Source of the DNA: Bacteroidales bacterium
GTDB lineage: Bacteria; Bacteroidota; Bacteroidia; Bacteroidales; GWF2-38-335
Assembly (NCBI GenBank): GCA_016936815.1
Contig: JAFGXD010000064.1
Location: 1-35,609 of the forward strand
Length of the DNA: 35,609 nucleotides
Direction of reading: 5' to 3'
Positions within the stretch are counted from its first letter, which is position 1; the number at the start of each line of letters is the position of its first letter. The notes below the pieces were generated by a model. That model was not told the DNA's origin. It did not search any database and worked only from the letters and a program-made list of their open reading frames with translations. Both the position numbers and the translations under genes were made by a program. Below, in pieces: positions 7,633 to 15,634 of the stretch.

Positions 7633-8356
7633 TTCCTTCAATTCTCTTATTTTCAAAATCAATTATGCAAAAGCCGTTTTTCTTTTTTCCTGAAGATAAG
7701 GCAGGTACGAAGATATGTCGGTGTTTCTCTTTAATTTGATAAGCTCCATATTTCCTGTATCTTCTTGATTTATTGCTGAAAAACAAAAAACCTTCGGTAT
7801 GCATGTGTCCAGAAACCGAAATATTACAGTCTTTTTCGTTTACAAAAGCAAAATGTTCACGACATTGTTCGGGCCATGGTCTAAAAACTCTGGTATCACC
7901 TGTAATGTCTGGAAAAAGATAATGCGATAGAAATAAGCCGTTTTCAAGACAAATATATTCCGGTAATTTACTTAAATAATAAATTGAAGTAGAGTCTAAT
8001 TTTGTCTGATTATCATCTTCATAAGTCCATAATATGTCTGAACATAATTCGTTTCTTTCTTCTTGTTCCAGCTTGTACCAATTATTGGGATATTTAAAAA
8101 GCAAATTGTTTTGTGGGGTTCTCTTAGCATGAAAATTATCATGATTTCCGGAAACAACAAACCTGCAATTCTCTTTCACAAGCCTAACACATTCGTTTGC
8201 ATTTGCCGAAGCTGAATATGGATAGTAAAGTTCGGAAAAGCCCACAATATCGCCAAGACAAGCAATTTCATCAACTGAGGAATTGTCTATTTTCTTTAGA
8301 GCTTTTTCTAGCGATACAATGTCTTCGTGAATATCGCTTATAATTGCTAAACGCAT
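7616..8356 (-). CDS. calcineurin-like metallophosphoesterase
   Basis: The product is a 246-residue protein with the dinuclear-metal motifs of the metallophosphoesterase fold in order: D-x-H near the start (ISDIHED), GDxxG (CLGDIVG), GNHD (VSGNHDN), a His in the SHYLFPD segment, and GHxH (SGHMHTE). Such enzymes hydrolyse phosphomono- or diesters; the substrate is unknown. I start it at the ATG at 8356 (MRLAIISDIH). The in-frame TTG at 8371 lies inside the -7 box of the likely promoter. It is convergent with mqnE (17-base overlap) and divergent from the ornithine aminotransferase gene. Confidence 0.85.
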   Translation of the reverse strand: MRLAIISDIHEDIVSLEKALKKIDNSSVDEIACLGDIVGFSELYYPYSASANANECVRLVKENCRFVVSGNHDNFHAKRTPQNNLLFKYPNNWYKLEQEERNELCSDILWTYEDDNQTKLDSTSIYYLSKLPEYICLENGLFLSHYLFPDITGDTRVFRPWPEQCREHFAFVNEKDCNISVSGHMHTEGFLFFSNKSRRYRKYGAYQIKEKHRHIFVPALSSGKKKNGFCIIDFENKRIEGISISG

Positions 8357-8368
8357 TGCTTTTTCTTT

Positions 8369-8376
8369 CAAAGATA
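8369..8376 (-). promoter_or_regulatory. candidate -7 box of the phosphoesterase gene
   Basis: On the reverse strand TATCTTTG (8376-8369) matches TAnnTTTG. It lies only 12 bases before the ATG at 8356, which predicts a very short leader. No clear -33 box. Confidence 0.35.
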
Positions 8377-8481
8377 TTATTGCAATATTTAATAGAATAT
8401 GTTAAGGAACATGTATTTTGTAAAATATTGCTAATCAATTCAGTATAAAAAAAATAGCATAACTTAATTAAGATTTTAAAC

Positions 8482-8512
8482 TTGAAAACTAAAAAACAAA
8501 TTCTCAACTTTG
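8482..8512 (+). promoter_or_regulatory. candidate promoter of the ornithine aminotransferase gene
   Basis: A TTG at 8482-8484 and a near-consensus -7 box CAACTTTG at 8505-8512 (first base differs from TAnnTTTG) are separated by 20 bases. The ATG is at 8560, so the leader would be about 40 bases. Confidence 0.45.
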
Positions 8513-8559
8513 TAAAGTAAAGAAAGTAAATAATTTATTCATTAAATAAGGCTGAAGTT

Positions 8560-9780
8560 ATGACAAAAATGACAACAAACGACTACATTGCCCGCGAAGG
8601 AAAATTCGGCGCGCATAACTATCATCCGCTACCTGTTGTATTAGAGCGTGGCGAAGGCGTTCATGTATGGGACGTTGAAGGAAAGCATTATTACGATTTC
8701 CTTTCTGCTTATTCTGCAGTAAATCAAGGACATTGTCATCCAAAAATTATTGGAGCCCTTAAGGCACAAGCTGAGAAAATGACTCTTACTTCCCGTGCGT
8801 TTTACAACAACGTGTTGGGAGAATACGAAGAGTTTGTAACAAAATATTTTGGTTACGATAAGGTTCTTCCTATGAATACCGGTGCAGAAGGTGATGAAAC
8901 TGCTATTAAACTGGTAAGAAAGTGGGGATATCTTAAGAAAGGAATTCCTGAAAATCAGGCAAAAATTATTGTATGTGAAGGAAACTTCCATGGAAGAACA
9001 ACTACAATTGTTTCTTTTTCAACAGATCCGGATGCCAGAAAAGATTTTGGTCCTTTTACTCCAGGGTTTATCACTATTCCTTATAATAATCTATCTGCTC
9101 TTGAAGAAGCTGTTGCCGATCCTAATGTTTGTGCTTTCCTTGTTGAACCTATTCAGGGTGAGGCTGGTGTATACGTTCCCGAAGAAGGATACTTAAAAAA
9201 GGCTTTCGATATTTGTAAGAAGAAAAATGTTCTTTTTATTGCCGATGAAGTACAGACAGGTATTGCTCGAACAGGTAAAATGCTTGCCTGCGACCACGAA
9301 GGCGTTCGTCCCGATGTTCTTATTTTAGGTAAAGCTCTTTCAGGTGGTGTGTTTCCCGTTTCTGCTGTTTTAGCCGACGATGATATTATGCTTTGCATAA
9401 AGCCGGGCGAACATGGGTCAACTTTTGGCGGAAACCCACTTGGTTCAAAGGTTGCAATTGCTGCTCTTGAGGTTATTAAAGAAGAAAAACTTGCTGAAAA
9501 TGCTGAAAGACTAGGAAAAATTTTCCGTGATGAGATTAGAAAAATTGATTCAGAAATGATTTCTTTGGTTCGAGGAAAAGGTCTTCTTAATGCTGTTATT
9601 ATTAAGCCTAAAAACGGAAAAGAAGCTTGGGATGTTTGTGTTGCAATGAAAGACAATGGTTTAATTGCAAAACCAACTCATGGCGATATTATTCGTTTTG
9701 CTCCTCCATTGGTAATAAATGAAAAAGAACTAATGGAATGTGTGGAAATTATTGCTAAGTCGATTAAACAATTTGAATAG
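8560..9780 (+). CDS. rocD: ornithine aminotransferase (PLP enzyme, class III)
   Basis: The product is a 406-residue class III aminotransferase that moves the delta-amino group of ornithine to 2-oxoglutarate, giving glutamate semialdehyde in arginine/ornithine breakdown or proline synthesis. The start region [19 protein letters not shown] and [15 protein letters not shown] are typical of ornithine aminotransferases. [14 protein letters not shown] holds the phosphate-binding turn, FIADEVQTG (about 227-234) the PLP-ring Asp, and [10 protein letters not shown] the Schiff-base lysine at about 258. Close relatives such as acetylornithine aminotransferase exist, but the N-terminus fits OAT better. 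An alternative ATG three codons downstream cannot be excluded. The gene is monocistronic with its own promoter and terminator. Confidence 0.92.
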   Translation: MTKMTTNDYIAREGKFGAHNYHPLPVVLERGEGVHVWDVEGKHYYDFLSAYSAVNQGHCHPKIIGALKAQAEKMTLTSRAFYNNVLGEYEEFVTKYFGYDKVLPMNTGAEGDETAIKLVRKWGYLKKGIPENQAKIIVCEGNFHGRTTTIVSFSTDPDARKDFGPFTPGFITIPYNNLSALEEAVADPNVCAFLVEPIQGEAGVYVPEEGYLKKAFDICKKKNVLFIADEVQTGIARTGKMLACDHEGVRPDVLILGKALSGGVFPVSAVLADDDIMLCIKPGEHGSTFGGNPLGSKVAIAALEVIKEEKLAENAERLGKIFRDEIRKIDSEMISLVRGKGLLNAVIIKPKNGKEAWDVCVAMKDNGLIAKPTHGDIIRFAPPLVINEKELMECVEIIAKSIKQFE

Positions 9781-9800
9781 TATATCATTAATAATTAATA

Positions 9801-9838
9801 AAATGCCGCTAAATTTATTGTCTAGCGGCATTTTTTTT
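9801..9838 (+). terminator. rho-independent terminator of rocD
   Basis: A perfect 11-bp GC-containing stem (AAATGCCGCTA at 9801-9811, TAGCGGCATTT at 9823-9833) is followed by a T-run to 9838. The T-run touches the stop codon of the convergent ABC-F gene. On the reverse strand the same stem is followed by TTTTATT, so it may also stop ABC-F transcripts. Confidence 0.88.
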
Positions 9839-11705
9839 ATTCGTTTCTTTCATCTAACTCTAGCCAACGAAGTTCTTTTTCGTCAATTAGTTCAATTAAT
9901 TCGCCTAAACGTGCAGATTTTTCGACTAATTCAGCGCTATTGGAACTTCCGGATGAAAGAAATATTTCTAATTTTTCCTTTTCTTTGTGAAGGACTGCAA
10001 TTTCAGCTTCAAGATTCTGATATTCAAACTTTTCGTTAAAACCAAGCTTGTTGGTGGGAGAGGACTTAGTCTTTTTTTCTTTAGTTGGTTTTTCTGATAT
10101 TAACTTTTTCTTTGAATTTTCTTCATCTTCTTGTTCTTTATTTCTGAATTGAGTGTAGTTCCCCGGAAAATCTTTAACGCAACCATCGCCCTTAAAAACA
10201 AAAACATGATCTACTATCTTATCCATAAAGTACCTGTCGTGTGAAACAACCAGCAAACAGCCTGAAAAATTTTTAAGATAATCTTCTAACACATTTAAAG
10301 TTATGATATCCAAATCGTTTGTAGGCTCATCAAGGATTAAGAAATTGGGATTTTGCATTAGAACAGTTGCCAGATAAAGTCTTCTTCGTTCTCCTCCACT
10401 TAGCTTGTAAAAATGTGTTTGTTGTCGTTTTGGTGGAAAAAGAAAATAATTTAGGAAATGCGAAACTCCAACAGTTGTTCCATTAGAAAGACTTACAACC
10501 TCGGCAATTTCTCTGGCAACATCAATTACCTTTTCGTTTTCCGAAAATTGGGGCAATTCCTGACGATAATATCCAAACTTTATTGTTGTCCCACTTTCTG
10601 CAAAACCGGTATCTGTCTGAAGATTTCCTGTTATTAAATTTAGAAAAGTAGTTTTTCCTGTACCGTTTTTGCCCACAATACCAATCTTTTCTCCCGGAGC
10701 AAAATCATAGCTAAACGATTTAATTACAGGATTTTCACCATAAGATTTTGAAATATTCTTTATTTCAAGTATTTTCTTGCCCATTCGTGTGGCTTGAACA
10801 TTAAATCTAACGGTTTCGTCGCTTTTTTGAAAACCGGCTCTATCTTTCAGTTCATAAAACTGTTCTGTTCTAAATTTTGATTTATGGGTTCTGGCTTTTG
10901 GCATTCTGAGCATCCATTCCAATTCGGTACGCATTAAATTTCTCGCCTTTTCGGCCTCTGCATTCTGATTGTAAATTCTTTCCTCCCTTTTTTCAAGATA
11001 AATTGAATAATTACCCTGAAACTTATATATCTTATTATCATCTAGTTCCAAAATATGGTTGCAGATTCTGTCAAGAAAATATCTGTCGTGCGTTACCATA
11101 AGAAGAGTTGCTTTCGACCTAATTAGATAATCTTCAAGCCATTCAATCATATCCAAATCTAAATGGTTAGTAGGTTCGTCAAGAATCAGCATATCAGGCT
11201 CTCCAATAAGCACTTTTGCAAGGGCAACACGTTTAAGCTGACCACCAGATAGAGTTTCTATTTTGGCTTCTATATCCTCAAGACCAAGTTTTGAGAGTGT
11301 TTGCTCAATGCGCGACTCATAATCCCAAGCTTGCAGTCTGTCCATTTCACTTAAGGATGTTTTTGTCTGTAACTCATCTCCAGAAGATAAGTTTTTTAGA
11401 TAATTCTTTATGGTGTTAGCTATTTCTGTTGGTGAATTAAGGACTTCTTCAATTATTGAATTCTTTGCGTTAAGTAGTGGCAATTGTTCAAGGTATCCGA
11501 TTCTAATTCCTGATTTATAAGTTATTAATCCTGAGTCTTGAGAATCTTTTCCGACAAGAATATTTAACAAAGTAGATTTTCCTGCACCGTTTGGAGCAAT
11601 AAGAGCAACTTTATCGTCTTTATCAATATTTAAAGAAATGTTCTCGAACAAAATTATGTCTCCAATCCTCTTCGAGATTGTTTCTGCTTGAAGGTAGCTA
11701 ATCAT
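9837..11705 (-). CDS. ABC-F family ATPase, Uup-like
   Basis: The product is a 622-residue soluble protein with two ABC domains and no membrane segment, the ABC-F layout of ribosome-associated ATPases. Domain 1 has Walker A APNGAGKST (about 37-45; the first Gly of the usual GPNGAGKST is Ala), signature LSGGQLKR and Walker B LDEPTNHLD. The linker (about 230-320) includes the ABC-F stretch PKARTHKSKFR. Domain 2 has GKNGTGKTT, LSGGERRRLYLA and LDEPTNDLD. A charged, coiled-coil C-terminal domain (about 540-622, ending RWLELDERNE) is typical of Uup. It follows the PPK2 gene by 59 bases without a visible terminator, so cotranscription is plausible. Uup is linked to DNA-transposition stability and ribosome function in E. 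coli; the role here is inferred. Confidence 0.9.
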   Translation of the reverse strand: MISYLQAETISKRIGDIILFENISLNIDKDDKVALIAPNGAGKSTLLNILVGKDSQDSGLITYKSGIRIGYLEQLPLLNAKNSIIEEVLNSPTEIANTIKNYLKNLSSGDELQTKTSLSEMDRLQAWDYESRIEQTLSKLGLEDIEAKIETLSGGQLKRVALAKVLIGEPDMLILDEPTNHLDLDMIEWLEDYLIRSKATLLMVTHDRYFLDRICNHILELDDNKIYKFQGNYSIYLEKREERIYNQNAEAEKARNLMRTELEWMLRMPKARTHKSKFRTEQFYELKDRAGFQKSDETVRFNVQATRMGKKILEIKNISKSYGENPVIKSFSYDFAPGEKIGIVGKNGTGKTTFLNLITGNLQTDTGFAESGTTIKFGYYRQELPQFSENEKVIDVAREIAEVVSLSNGTTVGVSHFLNYFLFPPKRQQTHFYKLSGGERRRLYLATVLMQNPNFLILDEPTNDLDIITLNVLEDYLKNFSGCLLVVSHDRYFMDKIVDHVFVFKGDGCVKDFPGNYTQFRNKEQEDEENSKKKLISEKPTKEKKTKSSPTNKLGFNEKFEYQNLEAEIAVLHKEKEKLEIFLSSGSSNSAELVEKSARLGELIELIDEKELRWLELDERNE

Positions 11706-11764
11706 TTAAAAAATTAAAATTTTGAAAAAGTAAATTATTTCTCAAAAGAAAAAACATAAGCAGA

Positions 11765-12682
11765 TTAAAGCGAAGGATTAATCGTTTTTTCTAATGGTTT
11801 GATATCCTCATTAAGAAGCAGTGTTTTGGCTTCAATAATTTTTCTTTTTGCATTGTATTCAACATCAGGGTATTTAATATCAAGTTTTTCAAGCTTTTCG
11901 AGAACAGTATTACATATTGCAAGACGTGAAAACCATTTTTTATCTCCGGGAATAATATACCAAGGTGCGTAATCTGTTGTGGTATTTAGAAATGCAGAGT
12001 TGTATGCATCAATATAATTATTCCAGTAAGCTCTTTCTGAGAGGTCATCGGGACGAAATTTCCAGTTTTTAGCCGCTCTGTCAATTCTTCTTAAAAACCT
12101 TACTTTTTGTTCTTCTTTCGAAATATTAATGAAGAATTTCAATACTATAGTACCATTGTTAGTTAAGTATTTTTCAAAATTGTTTATGTCTTCGTATCGT
12201 TGATTCCAAAAGGCTTGCAGTTCTTCATCTGTTTTAGGTATTTTTGGTAAATTTTGTTTTGCCAAAAACTGTGGATGAACTTTAGCAATTAGTACCTCCT
12301 CATAATAACTACGATTAAAAACTCCAATAAATCCCCTTTCCGGAAGTGCTTTGGAGCATCTCCATAAAAAATCGTGCGCGAATTCCTCAGAACTAGGTGT
12401 TGAAAAACTCTTCACTTTAAGTCCTTGAGGGTTAATACCTGTAAAAACGTGTTTAATAATTCCATCTTTACCAGAGGCATCCATTCCTTGAAGTATTATT
12501 AAAACACTGTATTTTTTGTGGGCAAATAGCATGTCTTGTAATTCTGCCAACCTTTTAATATGTTGCTTCAATAGAGTTTCTCCTTCAGGTTTTCCGCTTC
12601 CGTCAGAAAAAAGGTCGGTACTAAAATCTTTTTTAAGATTATGTTTTTGTGGTTGAAAAAGAAATTTTTCGCTTGAAATCAT
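11765..12682 (-). CDS. polyphosphate kinase 2 family, class III-like
   Basis: The product is 305 residues. PPK2 enzymes transfer phosphate between polyphosphate and nucleotides. Walker A is GMDASGKDG (about 66-74), followed by the INPQG and PSSEEFAHDFLWR segments and the Walker B/lid stretch VFNRSYYEEV (about 121-130). This combination, with ALPERGFIG before it, resembles class III PPK2 proteins that phosphorylate AMP and ADP using polyphosphate. The class assignment rests on remembered motifs. WYIIPGDKKWFSRLAI near residue 245 is also typical of the family. It lies upstream of the ABC-F gene in the same orientation. Confidence 0.9.
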   Translation of the reverse strand: MISSEKFLFQPQKHNLKKDFSTDLFSDGSGKPEGETLLKQHIKRLAELQDMLFAHKKYSVLIILQGMDASGKDGIIKHVFTGINPQGLKVKSFSTPSSEEFAHDFLWRCSKALPERGFIGVFNRSYYEEVLIAKVHPQFLAKQNLPKIPKTDEELQAFWNQRYEDINNFEKYLTNNGTIVLKFFINISKEEQKVRFLRRIDRAAKNWKFRPDDLSERAYWNNYIDAYNSAFLNTTTDYAPWYIIPGDKKWFSRLAICNTVLEKLEKLDIKYPDVEYNAKRKIIEAKTLLLNEDIKPLEKTINPSL

Positions 12683-13016
12683 AAAAAATAACTATTATAG
12701 ATGATTAATAATCACCATATTAAAAAAAAAGAAATTGTTGTTTGTTTATTAACGCTAAAATAGTCTTTTTTTATCATTGACTTCATCTTTTTTGGTATTT
12801 TTTATGATATTATGACTGCTTATACTTTTTCTTGTTTTTTATTGAAAAATATCGTCATCTTTCATTTCCTTTGGTTAACAAAAAAATCAATAATCGTATT
12901 TGTGATTACAATTCTTACGAAAAATTCTTCCGACTAATTCTAACAAGTTAATATACAGTAAAATCCAACTTTATCAACTTTCAAACTTTACAAACTAAAA
13001 ACTACCTTGTTATATC
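12683..13016 (-). other. 334-base AT-rich intergenic region
   Basis: This stretch lies between the start of the PPK2 gene and the stop of the six-gene operon. It is very AT-rich and has many T- and A-runs. I found no open frame with gene-like content, no TAnnTTTG box in the right orientation for PPK2, and no strong hairpin with a T-tract for the operon. It should contain both the PPK2 promoter and the operon terminator, but neither can be pointed to. Confidence 0.6.
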
Positions 13017-13475
13017 TTAATAGCCTCTTTTTCTACCCGAAAAACTGCTGATTTCTATTTTCATTACACATACATCTTCAACTGCCGGAAGATTATAGGA
13101 AAACTCTTTGCCTGTGTAATGCTTCATAATAATGTTAAGTGCTTCAATTTTTTCTTCGTTTGTCTCTACAAAATGTAGTTTTCCCTCTGCTATTACAGAA
13201 CGAAATTTCATGCTGTAGCTGCATGCAACGCCTTCATTTACAAAATGTAACACAGAATCTTTTTCAAACGAAATACATACATTATTGTTTTTTCTAAGTA
13301 TATCAGATTTTCTGCCTCCTTTTCCTGAATGTATGTAAATGGTTTGTTCTTTATAACCAAAATTAAATGGCAAAACGTATGGTTTATCTCCATCAACCAT
13401 TGCTATGTGGCATACATTAACAGATTTTATTATTGCTTCAATTTCAGGCTGAAAATCGATTTTAAAATGTTTCAT
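13017..13475 (-). CDS. pyridoxamine 5'-phosphate oxidase-fold flavin-binding protein
   Basis: The product is a 152-residue protein of the PNPOx-like split-barrel superfamily, of the kind that includes NimA-like reductases. It shows NVCHIAMVDGDKPYVLPFNFGY, a strand pair ending in YIHSG, the G-x-KSD turn (GGRKSDILRKNNNVCISF) typical of the FMN-phosphate site, and a C-terminal MKIEISSFSGRKR. Such proteins usually bind FMN or a related flavin; the substrate is unknown. It is the last gene of the six-gene operon and starts 1 base after the radical SAM stop, so it is likely to be translated from the same mRNA. A general detoxifying reductase is the alternative to a dedicated operon role. Confidence 0.82.
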   Translation of the reverse strand: MKHFKIDFQPEIEAIIKSVNVCHIAMVDGDKPYVLPFNFGYKEQTIYIHSGKGGRKSDILRKNNNVCISFEKDSVLHFVNEGVACSYSMKFRSVIAEGKLHFVETNEEKIEALNIIMKHYTGKEFSYNLPAVEDVCVMKIEISSFSGRKRGY

Positions 13476-13476
13476 C

Positions 13477-14517
13477 TTATTTGGTTTTGTTATTATTTGC
13501 TATTTCGTCCAATATGGTTAAAATGGGATCAACACTTTCCAAACCAAGTCCCATTTGTTCCGATGCTGCTCTACAACCGCCTAAACATTTATTGAAAATA
13601 TTACAATTACTGCAAAAATCCGGAACTATTTCTGTCCATTTTTTTAGATAATCGTTCTCTAAAATTTCTTCAATCTTGTTTTCATAAATATTTCCAATAA
13701 TAATGGGACTATGATTGCAAATTCGCATATTGCCTTCTATATCAAGAGTTAATGGTTTATTTAGTATATTTGAACTGCATGATGTAAAACCTATTTGAGG
13801 AAAATCGGTGGGGTTTAACAGACAAAGTGGAGTGCAAACATTGGATGTTAATCTTACTCCAAATTCCTTGGCCGCCAAATTTGCCTCAGAAAAAGCAAAA
13901 TTAATTTCTTCTTTGCTCATTACCAACTCTTTAATTTGTGTAATTCCTGCCCCTCCAATATTGTAACGATTTAACATTATTCGGTTTACTCCAATACTTT
14001 GAATAAATCTGATGGTCTCTTTTATTGATTTGTAATTGTGCTTTGTTATTACAATAACTGCAACAACATTGCCGCCCAAATCTAAAATTTGCTTTGTTTT
14101 TTCAACAGAATTTGTCCAAGACCCATTAACATTTGCCATAAAGTCGTGTTCTTCACTAATATAAGAGTGAATGGGTAACTCGAAAAGTCCTACGCCCATT
14201 TTAATCAACATAAAAAAATCGTCTCTAGACCCCGCATTTCCATTGGTAATTATCGAAACTTGCTTTTTTCGTAGTCTTGCAAATAGAACTAATTCCAAAA
14301 ACCTTTCTGCTAAAAGAGGTTCTCCGCCGGTAAATGTTATTTGATCTACTTGAACCTTGCTAAATAGCCTTTTTAAAGTCTTTCTTGCTTTTTTATAGGA
14401 GTCAAACTTGTACTTTTCGCCAATTGGAGCCTTCCAAATATTATAGCAATATCTGCAATTTAAATTACAAACCGATGTTGTTTCAAAAATAATAAATGGT
14501 AGTTCCGGTTTAGGCAT
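13477..14517 (-). CDS. radical SAM/SPASM-type peptide or protein modification enzyme
   Basis: The product is a 346-residue radical SAM enzyme. The cluster motif is at C17, C21 and C24 (CNLNCRYC), followed by the SAM-binding FTGGEPLL at about 62-69 and IITNGN at about 89-94. The C-terminal part holds eight further cysteines at about 228, 232, 247, 267, 302, 305, 311 and 315, ending in CSNCNIFNKCLGGC. This is a SPASM-like arrangement that could hold two auxiliary 4Fe-4S clusters. SPASM enzymes commonly modify ribosomal peptides or protein side chains. It starts 3 bases after the stop of the second paralogous membrane protein and ends 1 base before the PNPOx gene. From memory it resembles the enzyme of the Bacteroidota 'rSAM/lipoprotein' systems (TIGR04133). 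That is unverified. Confidence 0.88.
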   Translation of the reverse strand: MPKPELPFIIFETTSVCNLNCRYCYNIWKAPIGEKYKFDSYKKARKTLKRLFSKVQVDQITFTGGEPLLAERFLELVLFARLRKKQVSIITNGNAGSRDDFFMLIKMGVGLFELPIHSYISEEHDFMANVNGSWTNSVEKTKQILDLGGNVVAVIVITKHNYKSIKETIRFIQSIGVNRIMLNRYNIGGAGITQIKELVMSKEEINFAFSEANLAAKEFGVRLTSNVCTPLCLLNPTDFPQIGFTSCSSNILNKPLTLDIEGNMRICNHSPIIIGNIYENKIEEILENDYLKKWTEIVPDFCSNCNIFNKCLGGCRAASEQMGLGLESVDPILTILDEIANNNKTK

Positions 14518-14520
14518 TTC

Positions 14521-15060
14521 TTAATATTTTGTTGAATCAGAAATATTTAGTACAAATCGTCTGTTGTAATTTTCCAGATTTTCATATCGGCCGGAATAAA
14601 TCCTTAAATCGTATTGTCCCTCGGGAATATCAGATGGAATTGGAATTAAAAAGTCTTCGTAATTGCTGTTAAAATCTCCATCGGAAGGAATTAAATTGCC
14701 CTCAAACTTTATTGTATCAAGTTCCAAAATCTTATAATCGTATTGAGATAAAGTGCTGTTTCTTATAAAGCCCTTAACAACAGTATCTTCACTAATGCAA
14801 ATATTTACTGTGTCTCCGTAAACATCATTTATTTGAATTTCGTTATTTTGTTCAGGCTCAGGCATATCGTAACATGTAGCAACGCAACCTTGGTGACTTA
14901 CTATTGTGCTTGTAAGTGCAAGAATTGCTGCTCCTGTTCGTATTTTTCTTTTGGTTAGCTTTGCTGAATTGGGGTAAAGGAATAAAAGAACAGTTACAAT
15001 TAGAAAAATGCATGTAAGTGCCAAAATTACTGCAGGTGCTAAAAAATTATTTTTATCCAT
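14521..15060 (-). CDS. membrane-anchored protein with CY-x-M-P motif, paralogue B; candidate radical SAM substrate
   Basis: The product is 179 residues and clearly paralogous to the upstream gene product: MDKxNxLxPA at the N-terminus, a shared KxxRKIxxGAAIL, and a similar C-terminal domain. TM1 covers about 8-29. A basic loop (KLTKRKIR) follows, then a second hydrophobic stretch (about 43-56) that looks like an internal signal peptide. Directly after it come C59 and the C63-Y64-D-M-P67 motif. The loop charge predicts that the motif and the following ~110 residues face the periplasm. That part looks like a small beta domain (GQYDLRIYSG near the end). It contains three Asp-Thr-Val/Ile sites and a terminal Asp-Ser-Thr. 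No known function is recognised. The position just before the radical SAM gene suggests it is a substrate. Confidence 0.75.
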   Translation of the reverse strand: MDKNNFLAPAVILALTCIFLIVTVLLFLYPNSAKLTKRKIRTGAAILALTSTIVSHQGCVATCYDMPEPEQNNEIQINDVYGDTVNICISEDTVVKGFIRNSTLSQYDYKILELDTIKFEGNLIPSDGDFNSNYEDFLIPIPSDIPEGQYDLRIYSGRYENLENYNRRFVLNISDSTKY

Positions 15061-15083
15061 ATTTTATGATGCTAATGTTTTTT

Positions 15084-15632
15084 TTAAAAGTAACAAGTAT
15101 TATTAATGAATTTCTTGTTTTCAATTATGGTTATGTTTTGTTTTAAAATAAAAACAGGGCTTTTCGAACCATTTTTTGTTTCTGTTATTGTAATTGAATA
15201 ATCACCCACCTCAATTTTTTTTATTGGAACAAATATACTGGTGTCTCTAATAATTAATTTTCCTGATTGTTGAATTTTTTCATTTTCATCCACAATTGAA
15301 AAATTATATTCCGATTCTTTGTTAAAATCATAAATCCTTCCTTTTATTGTATCTTTATGCTGATAAAACAACTGACCGCCTACAAATTGATTCTCGTAAA
15401 TTTTTATTTTTGAGTTTTTTACCGTTTTGGGAACCGAATAACACATTGGTTCTTGAGCACTTAAACCGGTATTTAAAAAACTGCTTAAACTAAGAATTGC
15501 AGCTCCAAGTTTAATTTTTCTACTAATAAGTTTCTTGTTTTTTGGTTTTAAAAAAAGCAGAAATGTAATTACAACAAAAGAAACTGTTAAGGCTATTATC
15601 AGGGCGGGGGAGAGTATGTTTTGTTTATCCAT
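15084..15632 (-). CDS. membrane-anchored protein with CY-x-V-P motif, paralogue A; candidate radical SAM substrate
   Basis: The product is 182 residues. It has the same plan as paralogue B: TM1 at about 7-28, a basic loop (KPKNKKLISRKIK), and a second hydrophobic segment GAAILSLSSFLNTGLSAQ that on its own would read as a signal peptide with an A-Q-like cleavage site. Immediately after come C64-Y65-S-V-P68 and a ~110-residue beta-rich domain with KDTIKGRIYDF, IFVPI and VGDYSITI segments that match paralogue B. Only two cysteines lie outside the membrane: C64 and C180. The latter sits in the extreme C-terminus TCYF, a second Cys-Tyr pair. The gene starts 2 bases after the GT2 stop and is followed by paralogue B after a 23-base gap. 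Function unknown. Confidence 0.75.
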   Translation of the reverse strand: MDKQNILSPALIIALTVSFVVITFLLFLKPKNKKLISRKIKLGAAILSLSSFLNTGLSAQEPMCYSVPKTVKNSKIKIYENQFVGGQLFYQHKDTIKGRIYDFNKESEYNFSIVDENEKIQQSGKLIIRDTSIFVPIKKIEVGDYSITITETKNGSKSPVFILKQNITIIENKKFINNTCYF

Positions 15633-15634
15633 TT

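Noticed and set aside
4526-9780. A histidine-utilisation operon
   Set aside because: Only hutU is present; the next genes encode MqnE, a phosphoesterase on the other strand and ornithine aminotransferase, so no hut operon is supported.
12683-13016. A small RNA or hairpin element in the AT-rich gap
   Set aside because: Only weak AT stems are visible. No GC-containing stem with a T-tract and no conserved motif could be identified.
14521-15060. Paralogue B as a true lipoprotein anchored at C59
   Set aside because: The residues before C59 (SHQG) do not form a good lipobox and the protein already has an N-terminal membrane helix, so lipidation is not supported.
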